A stretch of 32,509 nt of DNA from Paenibacillus sp. DMB5. Lineage in GTDB: Bacteria > Bacillota > Bacilli > Paenibacillales > Paenibacillaceae. The position numbers and the translations under genes were made by a program. This document shows, piece after piece, positions 15,817 to 22,675 of this stretch. The DNA lies in NCBI RefSeq assembly GCF_001517085.1, contig NZ_LRAC01000161.1, positions 1-32,509 of the forward strand. Reading direction: 5' to 3'. How positions within the stretch are numbered: the first letter of the stretch is position 1; the number at the start of each line of letters is the position of its first letter. The notes below the pieces were generated by a model. That model saw nothing but the letters and a program-made list of their open reading frames with translations, had not been told where the DNA came from and made no database searches.

Positions 15817-15865
15817 AAAAATGCCCGTATAAAGGACCGGCTGGAGTCCTTTATACGGGCATTTT
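15817..15865. terminator. Bidirectional terminator
   Basis: A nearly 20-bp stem (AAAATGCCCGTATAAAGGAC at 15818-15837 with its complement at 15846-15865) has A-rich and T-rich flanks. It serves the convergent dehydratase and cytochrome genes. Confidence 0.93.
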
Positions 15866-15882
15866 AATGAATGTACGATCTT

Positions 15883-16245
15883 TTACTTTTTCTCTGCAAG
15901 CCATAAAGCAACGTTGGCGATTTCCTCAGGGGCCAGTTTATCCTTAAAGGATGGCATTTGTCCGCGTCCCTTGGTCACAATGCTGTAGATGCTCTCGGCA
16001 TCCCGTTCGCTGCCTTCATGCTGCAGGCTTGGGCCTACACCGCCCTGAAGCTGATCGCCATGGCAGGAAATACAGTTGGTTTTGACAGCGGCTTCCGCAC
16101 TTGCGGCATCCAGGGTAACCTGAGGCATTGTAGGCTTATTTTCTTCCGCGACTTCCTCTTTGCCGGGCAATGTGAACAAGAGCACTACCGCAAAAGCACA
16201 TGCGGCAAAAAACAAACCGCTCATGATCCATTTCTGCATCTCCAT
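15883..16245 (-). CDS. Membrane-anchored c-type cytochrome (cytochrome c-550-like)
   Basis: A 120-aa small class I cytochrome c. The N-terminal membrane helix (about 5-27, uncleaved-looking) is followed by a linker rich in Glu and Pro, then a heme domain with the CxxCH site (CISCH, Cys58, Cys61, His62), GPSL, and the distal Met97 in GQMPSF. It carries electrons on the outer face of the membrane, probably to a terminal oxidase. The helix anchor resembles Bacillus CccA; CccB is a lipoprotein. The start at 16245 follows GGAGGGG. A perfect TATAAT lies at 16279-16274 on the minus strand, which rules out the upstream in-frame ATG at 16275. Confidence 0.9.
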   Translation of the reverse strand: MEMQKWIMSGLFFAACAFAVVLLFTLPGKEEVAEENKPTMPQVTLDAASAEAAVKTNCISCHGDQLQGGVGPSLQHEGSERDAESIYSIVTKGRGQMPSFKDKLAPEEIANVALWLAEKK

Positions 16246-16364
16246 CGTCCCCTCCGTGTAAGCTGCTTCCTTCATTATACAGAAAGGTAAAGCGTTATCA
16301 TAGAGTTTGTGTCAAAAAAATGAACGATTTTTGTGCGGATAAGGGCTTCAGCCTCAGTATGGAG

Positions 16365-16850
16365 CTATTTATTATAGACCATGCAATAAAATGGCTTATC
16401 TCCGCTTGGAGTACGGCGCTCGTACGTATCGGTAATCGTAAATCCGCATTTCTGGTATGTCCGGATAGCCCGCTGATTCCAGGTGAGCACCTCCAGATCA
16501 ATCTCCCGTTCGGGGTAGCGTTCCAGAGCCGCCTGAACGATTGCATTCATAAAGGAGTGACCCCTTCCATGCCCGCAGAGCTCGGGGCGCATGCCGATTC
16601 CCAGCCGGACCACGCCTTCCATTGGAAACAGCTGCGCAAATCCGCACAGGTCCCCTTCTCCGTCTACAACCGATACATATTGCTCTGAACGCAGCTGCGG
16701 GTCTCCAAATTCAATGCCAAGCGCCTGCATCTGCTCCCATGGCAGCCATCCGTAAATATTATAAGGCGGCCTGTAATCCCATCCGCAAATATCTTCGGCA
16801 TGACTTGCCTCCATCGGCACCACGTAAAAAGTGACAGGGTAACTGCTCAT
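16365..16850 (-). CDS. GNAT family N-acetyltransferase
   Basis: A 161-aa single-domain acetyltransferase. The core GNAT pattern is visible: VVRLGIGMRPELCGHGRGHSFMNAIV (acetyl-CoA loop with G-H-G-R-G), then IDLEVLTWNQRAIRTYQKCGF (motif B, Asn and Tyr in place) and a final beta strand (PFYCMVYNK). It resembles the enzymes annotated as ribosomal-protein or amino-acid acetyltransferases, but the substrate is unknown. AAAGGAGG lies 11 bases before the ATG. A strong hairpin sits in its 5' leader. Confidence 0.88.
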   Translation of the reverse strand: MSSYPVTFYVVPMEASHAEDICGWDYRPPYNIYGWLPWEQMQALGIEFGDPQLRSEQYVSVVDGEGDLCGFAQLFPMEGVVRLGIGMRPELCGHGRGHSFMNAIVQAALERYPEREIDLEVLTWNQRAIRTYQKCGFTITDTYERRTPSGDKPFYCMVYNK

Positions 16851-16870
16851 AAGGCCACAGGCCTCCTTTC

Positions 16871-16906
16871 AGGGGGGAGCGGTATTCCCTACCGCCACTC
16901 TCCCCT
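16871..16906 (-). other. Hairpin in the leader of the 16365 acetyltransferase
   Basis: On the minus strand AGGGGAGAGTGGCGGTA pairs with TACCGCTCCCCCCT around a 5-base loop (GGGAA), with small bulges. It lies just before the Shine-Dalgarno and has no T-run, so it is a leader structure and not a terminator. Confidence 0.5.
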
Positions 16907-16945
16907 CAGCTGTTGCTTTTAAATTCAATTTATATCGTATACTTA

Positions 16946-16972
16946 ATTATATACAAAACAGGGCGGGTTCAA
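16946..16972 (-). promoter_or_regulatory. Candidate promoter for the 16365 acetyltransferase
   Basis: On the minus strand TTGAAC (16972-16967) is followed by a 15-base spacer and a perfect TATAAT (16951-16946). The spacer is short. An alternative is TTGTAT-16-TATAAA just downstream. Confidence 0.4.
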
Positions 16973-17092
16973 CTCAGGAAATTAGCAGAGACGGCAGAAA
17001 CTTGACAAACCGCCAAAAATATTTTATGAAATTGCGGAAAAAAGGATTTTAGGTGTTTTATGCGTTAGGGGAGGGGTAAGTAGTTTTATAGA

Positions 17093-17146
17093 CAAAAAAA
17101 CAGGAGCCCTCCAAGATTTCGGCAAAAATCCTGGAAAAGCACCTGT
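17093..17146 (-). terminator. Terminator of the first NlpC/P60 gene
   Basis: On the minus strand ACAGGTGC pairs with GCTCCTGT around an inner CCAGGATTT/AAATCTTGG stem and is followed by a run of T. Confidence 0.88.
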
Positions 17147-17157
17147 CTTATCATTGC

Positions 17158-17649
17158 TTATTGAACATCATCGTTCTCTTCAGCATCAGTTGCAACTGCA
17201 TGGTAAGCATCTGTGCTCATGATCCGTTTGGCGCCAACGTAGCGGTTGACGTAGTAGCTGTCACTCAGCGAGCTGATGGTTACACCCTTTGAGCTTGAAG
17301 CATGTGCGAATTTGCCATCACCGACATAAATGCCGACATGAGATACACCGCGGCCGCTTGTATTAAAGAATACAAGATCGCCTTCCCGCAGATTATCACG
17401 GGAGATGGCAGTACCCATCTGGTACTGGGAGCCGGACTGGTGCGGCAGGTTAATGCCGATCTTATCGAACACATACATGGTGAATCCGGAGCAATCAAAG
17501 CCGTTGGTCGATACTCCGCCGGACACATATTTGGTTCCGATGGCTTTATCGATGACTTTATCCATTTTGGAATCCGCGAAAGCGCTTCCTGCTCCAATGG
17601 TAAGCATAATAGAGAAACTGAGTAGTGCAGCGGCTAACTTCTTCTTCAA
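17158..17649 (-). CDS. Secreted NlpC/P60 cell-wall hydrolase, copy 1
   Basis: A 163-aa exported peptidoglycan hydrolase, probably an endopeptidase cutting peptide stems. A signal peptide (MKKKLAAALLSFSIMLTIGAGSAFA) leads directly to a lone NlpC/P60 domain without binding repeats. The catalytic residues are Cys53 (FDCSGF), His104 (VSHVGIY) and His116 (FAHASSS). The C-terminal tail is acidic (ATDAEENDDVQ). The start is TTG with GGAAGGGG eight bases upstream. Expression is expected to be controlled by the c-di-AMP riboswitch in its leader. A closely similar paralogue with the same architecture lies about 500 bases upstream, so the pair is a tandem duplication. Confidence 0.93.
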   Translation of the reverse strand: MKKKLAAALLSFSIMLTIGAGSAFADSKMDKVIDKAIGTKYVSGGVSTNGFDCSGFTMYVFDKIGINLPHQSGSQYQMGTAISRDNLREGDLVFFNTSGRGVSHVGIYVGDGKFAHASSSKGVTISSLSDSYYVNRYVGAKRIMSTDAYHAVATDAEENDDVQ

Positions 17650-17670
17650 AAGTAAATACCCCTTCCAAAT

Positions 17671-17789
17671 GCCTACGAGGTTAGCTTAAGGGTTCGGTTG
17701 AAGGTCCCCTATGACCCCTCTGTGAATAGGAGGTCAATTCACCCAAAAATTGGTTCCCCCGTTTCCCTTATTTCGTAAGGGAACTCGGC
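17671..17789 (-). promoter_or_regulatory. c-di-AMP riboswitch (ydaO/yuaA type) of NlpC/P60 copy 1
   Basis: Read on the minus strand, the segment has the conserved ydaO-type blocks in order: GCCGAG, a variable stem (TTCCCTTA...TAAGGGAA), GGGGGAACC, TTGGGTGAATT, GGGGTCATAGGGG, ACCGAACCC, and AGCTAACCTCGTAGGC closing the terminal helix. This class binds cyclic di-AMP and often controls cell-wall hydrolases. The Shine-Dalgarno begins only about five bases after it and no terminator lies between. Confidence 0.88.
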
Positions 17790-17889
17790 ACGACTGTTGA
17801 TTAGGATTAGCTGGCAGAACATTATGACAAAACGTTTGAAAAACCCGGTTGATTAATTACAAAAATGTTACTAAAAGCTCACTGCGATA

Positions 17890-17918
17890 ATTGTAGCAAA
17901 GACAGAGGCCGTTGGCAA
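17890..17918 (-). promoter_or_regulatory. Promoter of NlpC/P60 copy 1
   Basis: On the minus strand TTGCCA (17918-17913), a 17-base spacer and TACAAT (17895-17890). The transcript would begin near 17883 with a leader of about 230 nt containing the riboswitch. The stretch 17919-18087 upstream is AT-rich and holds no gene. Confidence 0.75.
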
Positions 17919-18087
17919 TCACTTAAAACATATTAGTGCATAATATTTGCGTTTTTTAAGAGAGAGTTCTGCTTAAAAAGACTCAAATTTACATGAAAAG
18001 TAAGCTTTTTCTGAAACAATGTTGGAATTTTTAGTAAGAGGGGTGTTTCATAAGCCCTGGATGTGTGTAAAAGGTATAATAAGGAAA

Positions 18088-18133
18088 TAAAAAAGAAAAC
18101 CCGGAAGTGATTACGGCAATAATCAAATCCGGG
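18088..18133 (-). terminator. Terminator of the second NlpC/P60 gene
   Basis: On the minus strand CCCGGATTTGATTA pairs with TAATCACTTCCGGG and is followed by TTTTCTTTTTT. Confidence 0.9.
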
Positions 18134-18181
18134 CCAGTTAAGTTACAATTATGTGTCAGAGGTTAAATGTGAGGGGAAGGT

Positions 18182-18679
18182 TCAATCGTAAGCGACAGCC
18201 TGGTAAGCTGTTGTGCTCATTACTCGTTTGGCGCCAACGTAGCGGTTGGCCCAGTAAGCCTGGCTCAGTGAGCTAATGTTTACACCCTTTGAGCTGGAGG
18301 ACTGTGCAAATTTACCGTTCCCGACGTAAATGCCTACATGGGAAACTCCATTACCCAGCGTATTGAAGAATACAAGATCGCCGGCACGCAGATTGCTTTT
18401 GGAAACAGGCGTTCCAATGCTGTACTGTGCTTTGGAGGTGCGGGGCAGGGTAAGACCGATACTCTTGAATACGTACTTGGTGAACCCTGAACAATCGAAG
18501 CCCGAGGTACTAGTACCTCCAGTTTTGTATGAAACTCCGATGGTTTTGGAGATAACTGCGTCCATTTTGGAATCAGCTGAGACGCTGGTGGCTCCCATAG
18601 TGAATACCATCACAAGACCCAGTGCTGCTGCGGTGCATTTCTTTTTTAGATGCGTGCGGAACAAATTGTGACTTTTCAA
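18182..18679 (-). CDS. Secreted NlpC/P60 cell-wall hydrolase, copy 2
   Basis: A 165-aa paralogue of the neighbouring hydrolase. Signal peptide (about 10-36, ending TSVSA), then the NlpC/P60 domain with Cys63 (FDCSGF) and His114 (VSHVGIY). The third catalytic position is Gln126 (FAQSSSS), where copy 1 has His. Asn, Gln or His occur there in this family, so activity is likely kept. The acidic tail of copy 1 is absent. The start is TTG at 18679, eight bases after GGAAGGAG. An in-frame TTG at 18697 overlaps the Shine-Dalgarno and the riboswitch edge and is unlikely. It has its own promoter, riboswitch and terminator. Confidence 0.92.
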   Translation of the reverse strand: MKSHNLFRTHLKKKCTAAALGLVMVFTMGATSVSADSKMDAVISKTIGVSYKTGGTSTSGFDCSGFTKYVFKSIGLTLPRTSKAQYSIGTPVSKSNLRAGDLVFFNTLGNGVSHVGIYVGNGKFAQSSSSKGVNISSLSQAYWANRYVGAKRVMSTTAYQAVAYD

Positions 18680-18698
18680 AAGATGTACTCCTTCCAAG

Positions 18699-18810
18699 GC
18701 CTGCGAGGTTAGCTTAAGGATTCGGTAGAAGGTTCCCCTATGACCCCTCTAAAGCGAGATCAATTCACCCAAAATATGGTTCCCCCACTTCCCGGTGCTG
18801 GGAATTTGGC
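18699..18810 (-). promoter_or_regulatory. c-di-AMP riboswitch (ydaO/yuaA type) of NlpC/P60 copy 2
   Basis: The same conserved blocks as in copy 1 appear in order: GCC, a variable stem (TTCCC...GGGAA), GGGGGAACC, TTGGGTGAATT, GGGGTCATAGGGGAACC, ACCGAATCC, and AGCTAACCTCGCAGGC. The variable stem differs in length but keeps pairing, which supports a real structure. It ends a few bases before the Shine-Dalgarno. Confidence 0.88.
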
Positions 18811-18926
18811 GTTTTATGCACCAGAACAGTGACTGTTGATTGACAATGTTGAAGTGTATAAGGTACATATAGTTAGTCGAAATAGTTTCAAAAGATTACA
18901 AAGTTGTTACCAGTGGTACAGGCATC

Positions 18927-18955
18927 ATTGTATCAGAGGTTTTGATGTTTTGCAA
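18927..18955 (-). promoter_or_regulatory. Promoter of NlpC/P60 copy 2
   Basis: On the minus strand TTGCAA (18955-18950), a 17-base spacer and TACAAT (18932-18927). Spacing and flanking words (CCTCTG in the spacer, GTAACA and TTTGTAAT downstream) match the copy 1 promoter. Confidence 0.78.
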
Positions 18956-18982
18956 ACTCTACGTTAAATCATTGTTAAGCAC

Positions 18983-19022
18983 AAAAGAGTCACACCCCTG
19001 AAGCAGAGGCAGTGACTCTTTT
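18983..19022. terminator. Terminator after the 19045 membrane-protein gene
   Basis: AAAAGAGTCAC (18983-18993) pairs with GTGACTCTTTT (19012-19022). It ends the minus-strand operon just upstream of the copy 2 promoter. Confidence 0.85.
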
Positions 19023-19044
19023 AATATGCCGTTTTGGCGGAGAA

Positions 19045-19512
19045 TTATTGTGGAAAAGTTTTGCTGCTCCATAGCTGGTACTGGGCGGCGATTCCCCACA
19101 TTTTGAACAAGGTGGACGGGAGAGGTGCGAACTGGCGGAAGAGCAGCGCCGGCAGTCCGGGATAGAACAGGGCGGTTACAGCCGACAGCAGCCACGTCAG
19201 CAGCCCTCCTGCGCCAAGCACCAGTGAAGCACCGGTTGAAGGAGCAAGCAGCCTGAGATAGGCCAGCAGCGCGGAGAACATGCCTGTCCCGGCGGTATAG
19301 CCGAATTGCATGTAGAGCAGCACCGTACGGACGATGTAGAGATACAGCATCCAGGCCAGCAGATAGGGCAGAAGCTTCAGCAGGAGCTTATAATCCATTA
19401 AACCGCCTAACAGCAGCGTATACATTTTGGGCAGCAGCCAGTAAAGCGGGAGCGCTGACAGCAGCCATTCTGCCAGACTGAAGAGAAACACCGGCAGCCC
19501 GTAAAGTCTCAT
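19045..19512 (-). CDS. Integral membrane protein, probable C-terminal half of a split protein
   Basis: A 155-aa, strongly hydrophobic product with about four membrane segments (for example LPVFLFSLAEWLLSALPLYWLL and LLPYLLAWMLYLYIVRTVLL). No family is recognised. Its ATG overlaps the stop of the 19509 frame in ATGA. No ribosome site is seen: only GGGG directly abuts the ATG, and before it is a T7 run. With one more T the two frames fuse in a natural way (GLFFFPGMRLYGLP). It is therefore probably the second half of one protein of about 275 aa. The alternative is two coupled genes. Confidence 0.65.
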   Translation of the reverse strand: MRLYGLPVFLFSLAEWLLSALPLYWLLPKMYTLLLGGLMDYKLLLKLLPYLLAWMLYLYIVRTVLLYMQFGYTAGTGMFSALLAYLRLLAPSTGASLVLGAGGLLTWLLSAVTALFYPGLPALLFRQFAPLPSTLFKMWGIAAQYQLWSSKTFPQ

Positions 19513-19874
19513 CCCCGGGAAAAAAACAGTCCGCGTTCACCCTTACGCTCCTGGTGCAGCTCATGCAGCAGACCGGCGCGGATAAAGGGGGAAATCAGCA
19601 GCCGCAGCAGCGACAGCGCGAGCAGCAGCCACAGCCAGCGCTGCACCGCCGGGTCACCGCCCAAGGCAGTCTGCCCCTCGATATAATAGAGCAGCCTGCC
19701 CAGTCCGCTGCCGCCGGCATGGGTATCTGGATAGCGCAGCAGCACCGGGATGACAGCCGACCTGACGAACCTGTACAAAAAATAGCCCCAGAGCAGCCGG
19801 TAGATAAATAGCAGAATCAGGATATAAAATTGCTCCTTCATGCTGATCCAGCTGCGGGAAATCGCGCTTTTCAC
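19509..19874 (-). CDS. Integral membrane protein, probable N-terminal half of a split protein
   Basis: A 121-aa product with two membrane segments (YILILLFIYRLLWGYFLYRFV and WLWLLLALSLLRLLISPFI) followed by a charged stretch (HELHQERKGERG) that ends just after a run of seven T (minus strand, 19526-19520). The start is GTG at 19874 with GAGGTG seven bases upstream, 11 bases after the metallopeptidase stop, so it is in the same operon. No family is recognised. See the 19045 entry for the likely frameshift. Confidence 0.65.
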   Translation of the reverse strand: MKSAISRSWISMKEQFYILILLFIYRLLWGYFLYRFVRSAVIPVLLRYPDTHAGGSGLGRLLYYIEGQTALGGDPAVQRWLWLLLALSLLRLLISPFIRAGLLHELHQERKGERGLFFSRG

Positions 19875-19885
19875 TATCCTTCACC

Positions 19886-21901
19886 TCACCAGACTAGAGT
19901 TCCGAGCAGAGTTTCAAGCAATTTGGTTACACTGAGTGTCCAGCGCGAGAGCGTCTTCGGCGCAAGCTCCGCCAGCATGAAATTGTTAAGATGTTTACTC
20001 TCAAGAAGGATGGAGTGTCCGGGATCGATATCCACAGAAGCAAGAGGCGCCTTGTAGGATAGCTGAAAAGCAGTTGTTTTCTGTTCTCCGTTCCAGAACT
20101 GCTGTACGGTATAACCGTCGGTAAAAGTGAATTTTACCGGTACATTGGCATATCCGCTGCCTTTATTGCTCACTTCCACCGTTGCCTCATAGCGGGCCTC
20201 TTCTCCATCAATACTATTTTTTCCGGTGCCGGTGGTAATGCGGTCAACGGAGAAGTCAGGCGCACCGCCGCTGTAGACATACTGGTCAAAATAATCCTGC
20301 CAAGACTGCTTGGTTACTTTTTCGACAATCTTCTGAAAATCGGCCGTGGAAGGATGCTTAAACCTGTATTTCCGGGCATAAGCGAGCATGATAGCATCCA
20401 TTGTTTTGGTGCCGACCTGCTGTTCGATATCCTTGAGGACCAGCTTGCCGCGGATATATACATTGCGGGTATACCCGTCAGCGGCGCTATATTTCCAGGT
20501 CTCCAGATTAAGCTGCTGGGGTGCTGTGACCATGCTGGCCTGCAGGGCAGTGCTGGAACTGACCCCGTACTCCTGCTCCATCAGGCGGTCTTCGGCATAA
20601 GAGGTAAAGCTTTCATCCAGCCAGGCCTCTTCAAATTCGTTATTGGCCACCATGCCGTAGAAATACTGATGGCCGATCTCATGAATGACAGTGCGCTCAA
20701 GCGACATGCCGGGGGAGCTTTCGGCTGCGCCGAAGGCAGTGATCAGCGTCGGGTACTCCATTCCGCCAGCCCCGTTCCCTTCCTTGGGCGGAACCACGAT
20801 CGATAAAGTCGAATAAGGGTAGGGACCATACCATTTGCTGAATGCAGTCAGGGCAGCCTTGGCAGCCTGGAAGTACCGCTCCTGCAGATCCTTGTGCAAC
20901 GGGTCCAAATACAGCTTGATCCGTACACCCGGCACATTCGGGGCAGAGAAGGCCTCCTCGGCAACGACAAAATCAGGGGACGCAGCCCAGGCAAAGTCAT
21001 GGACATCATCAGCGTAGAACTGATAGATTTTCCGTTCCTGCTTGATCTGGGCACTTTTGACCGGGAAGCCGGTAGCGCCTACGATGTAGTTGGCAGGAAC
21101 AGAGATCGTTACATTGTAAATGCCGAAATCGCTGTAAAACTCTGAAGTGCCGTGGTACTGGTGAAGATCCCAGCCCTCCTCCTGAACGCCTCTCGTTCCT
21201 ATGGGCTCATATACACTGAGCTTGGGGAACCACTGTCCGGCCATCACGAAATTTCCGGCAGTCCCCATTCGGGCGAATATTTTGGGCAGCTTGACCTCAA
21301 ACTGGATTTTAAGCGTTACACTCTCTCCGCCGTTTACCGGCTGCGGCAGATGAACCTTGACGAGGGTCTTGTCGCTGACATTGCCGTCATCGGGCTGGAC
21401 ATACTGCATACGCTGCATGAGGGATACCCCTTCGGTAGTACGCAGGTCGGTTATCGTCATGCTGCCGAACCCGTTCTCCGGCATGGTATCACCGCGCAGC
21501 TCACCGCCTGATTCCTTCATAAATGTTGTTTTTTCAGAGGCAAAAGCGTTGGGATAGAGGTGAAAATAGAGCTCTTGTACGGGCTTTTGGCCGGGATGAA
21601 TCCAGGTAACGGTTTCTGCGGCCTGGAGCGCCCCGGCATCTGCGTCCAGCTGCACATCGATATGATACTCGGTTACCCGCTGGCTTAATGCTTCAGAGAC
21701 CGGAAGCGGCTTGCTCTCAGGAAGAACAGGCTGCGACGTCTTGGTCTGGGACACGGCAGCGGGGGACTTGGCCTCTTTTGGGGCAGCGGCAGACTGTGCG
21801 GCAGGGCTGAGCCCGCTCAGGAGCCAGAGGGAGCCTCCCAGCAGGATGAGGGCGGCCAGGGCCGCAGAGATGATCATGAACCTTAATGACAGTGGCTTCA
21901 T
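19886..21901 (-). CDS. M1-family metallopeptidase, membrane-anchored or exported
   Basis: A 671-aa zinc peptidase of the M1 (gluzincin) family. The N-terminal hydrophobic helix (about 8-29) acts as signal or anchor and is followed by an Ala/Pro/Lys-rich linker, so the enzyme faces outside. The zinc site HEIGH is at 407-411 with the third ligand Glu430 (WLDESFTSY) exactly 18 residues on. The substrate loop GAGGMEYP (377-384) stands in place of the classic GAMEN. An N-terminal beta domain precedes and a C-terminal beta domain (about 560-640) follows. Whether it is an aminopeptidase is inferred. ATG after GGGAGGA. It heads an operon with the membrane protein downstream. Confidence 0.92.
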   Translation of the reverse strand: MKPLSLRFMIISAALAALILLGGSLWLLSGLSPAAQSAAAPKEAKSPAAVSQTKTSQPVLPESKPLPVSEALSQRVTEYHIDVQLDADAGALQAAETVTWIHPGQKPVQELYFHLYPNAFASEKTTFMKESGGELRGDTMPENGFGSMTITDLRTTEGVSLMQRMQYVQPDDGNVSDKTLVKVHLPQPVNGGESVTLKIQFEVKLPKIFARMGTAGNFVMAGQWFPKLSVYEPIGTRGVQEEGWDLHQYHGTSEFYSDFGIYNVTISVPANYIVGATGFPVKSAQIKQERKIYQFYADDVHDFAWAASPDFVVAEEAFSAPNVPGVRIKLYLDPLHKDLQERYFQAAKAALTAFSKWYGPYPYSTLSIVVPPKEGNGAGGMEYPTLITAFGAAESSPGMSLERTVIHEIGHQYFYGMVANNEFEEAWLDESFTSYAEDRLMEQEYGVSSSTALQASMVTAPQQLNLETWKYSAADGYTRNVYIRGKLVLKDIEQQVGTKTMDAIMLAYARKYRFKHPSTADFQKIVEKVTKQSWQDYFDQYVYSGGAPDFSVDRITTGTGKNSIDGEEARYEATVEVSNKGSGYANVPVKFTFTDGYTVQQFWNGEQKTTAFQLSYKAPLASVDIDPGHSILLESKHLNNFMLAELAPKTLSRWTLSVTKLLETLLGTLVW

Positions 21902-21944
21902 ACTGTGATTCCTCCCGTGACAAGCATCTACGGGATGTATATGT

Positions 21945-21972
21945 TTGCAATCGCCGCATTATTAGCTAAAAT
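21945..21972 (+). promoter_or_regulatory. Candidate promoter of ywhD
   Basis: TTGCAA (21945-21950), a 16-base spacer and TAAAAT (21967-21972). Transcription would start near 21979, just before the perfect hairpin. Confidence 0.5.
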
Positions 21973-21990
21973 TAAATTATTGTAGAACGT

Positions 21991-22026
21991 GAACTTGAGC
22001 ATGTTGGTTTTGGCATGCTCAAGTTC
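21991..22026 (+). repeat. Perfect 13-bp inverted repeat before ywhD
   Basis: GAACTTGAGCATG (21991-22003) and its exact complement CATGCTCAAGTTC (22014-22026) flank a 10-base loop. It has no T-run on either side, so it is not a terminator. It lies in the predicted 5' leader of ywhD and between divergent genes: a 5' stabilising hairpin or an operator are both possible. Confidence 0.8.
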
Positions 22027-22059
22027 ATCTTGTATAGTAAAAGGGAAGGATGTGCACTT

Positions 22060-22566
22060 GTGGATAACGTACAACCGGAGGGCAAAAAGCAGATTGCCTT
22101 GAATATTGTGAACGCAAAAAGCAAGCATAAAGGCTTTGGTGCCGGCTCCATTGATCTCAACAATGTATCGCCGGTCATTATTGACGGCGGTGAAGCCGTT
22201 ATCGACATTGGTGCCATGCATGCCAAGAGCAAGGTAGAGAAGGGCATCAAATTTTCGATGAACCGTGATGAGGTACCGGACGGAAGACAGGTCTGGGTAG
22301 TCTGGGTGGCAGTGGACCGCACGCCGGAAGGACAGCTATACGGCGGCATAACGGCCTGTGAAATGTGGATCGATACCGAGGCACGGCGGGGCTGGAAGAT
22401 TCTTGCCGATCATGTGAACAAGCTGGATGCTGCCTTGAAGCGGAAGATCATTCTGGATGGTCTGGGACCGGTGGAGAAGGCGGCGCTGAAATCACTCCTG
22501 ATGTCCCATAATGCGGACTGGTGGGCAGCCACCTCTGATGAGCTGAAAAACGCGCTGAGTGAATAG
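22060..22566 (+). CDS. ywhD: YwhD family protein
   Basis: A 168-aa cytoplasmic protein of the YwhD family, function unknown. Recognisable stretches shared with the Bacillus protein are GFGAGSIDLNNVSPVIID, IDIGAMHAKSKVEKGIKF, GGITACEMWID and GWKILADHVNKLDAALKRKII. The start is GTG at 22060 with AAGGGAAGGA nine bases upstream. Longer in-frame starts run into the inverted repeat. In Bacillus ywhD is the neighbour of pbpG, and here pbpG lies 1.5 kb further on, on the other strand, so the association is old but rearranged. Confidence 0.9.
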   Translation: MDNVQPEGKKQIALNIVNAKSKHKGFGAGSIDLNNVSPVIIDGGEAVIDIGAMHAKSKVEKGIKFSMNRDEVPDGRQVWVVWVAVDRTPEGQLYGGITACEMWIDTEARRGWKILADHVNKLDAALKRKIILDGLGPVEKAALKSLLMSHNADWWAATSDELKNALSE

Positions 22567-22597
22567 CAGGCAGCCGGATAACGGGTTAGACGGACAA

Positions 22598-22636
22598 AAG
22601 GGCTTGAACCTCCACAGCAGGAAGGTTCAAGCCCTT
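22598..22636. terminator. Terminator between ywhD and the AbrB-like gene
   Basis: AAGGGCTTGAACCT pairs with AGGTTCAAGCCCTT. It lies between convergent genes and is followed by TATTATATTTC on the plus strand. Confidence 0.8.
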
Positions 22637-22675
22637 ATTATATTTCTTGAGGGATCATGGATGTAGGCAGTGCTT

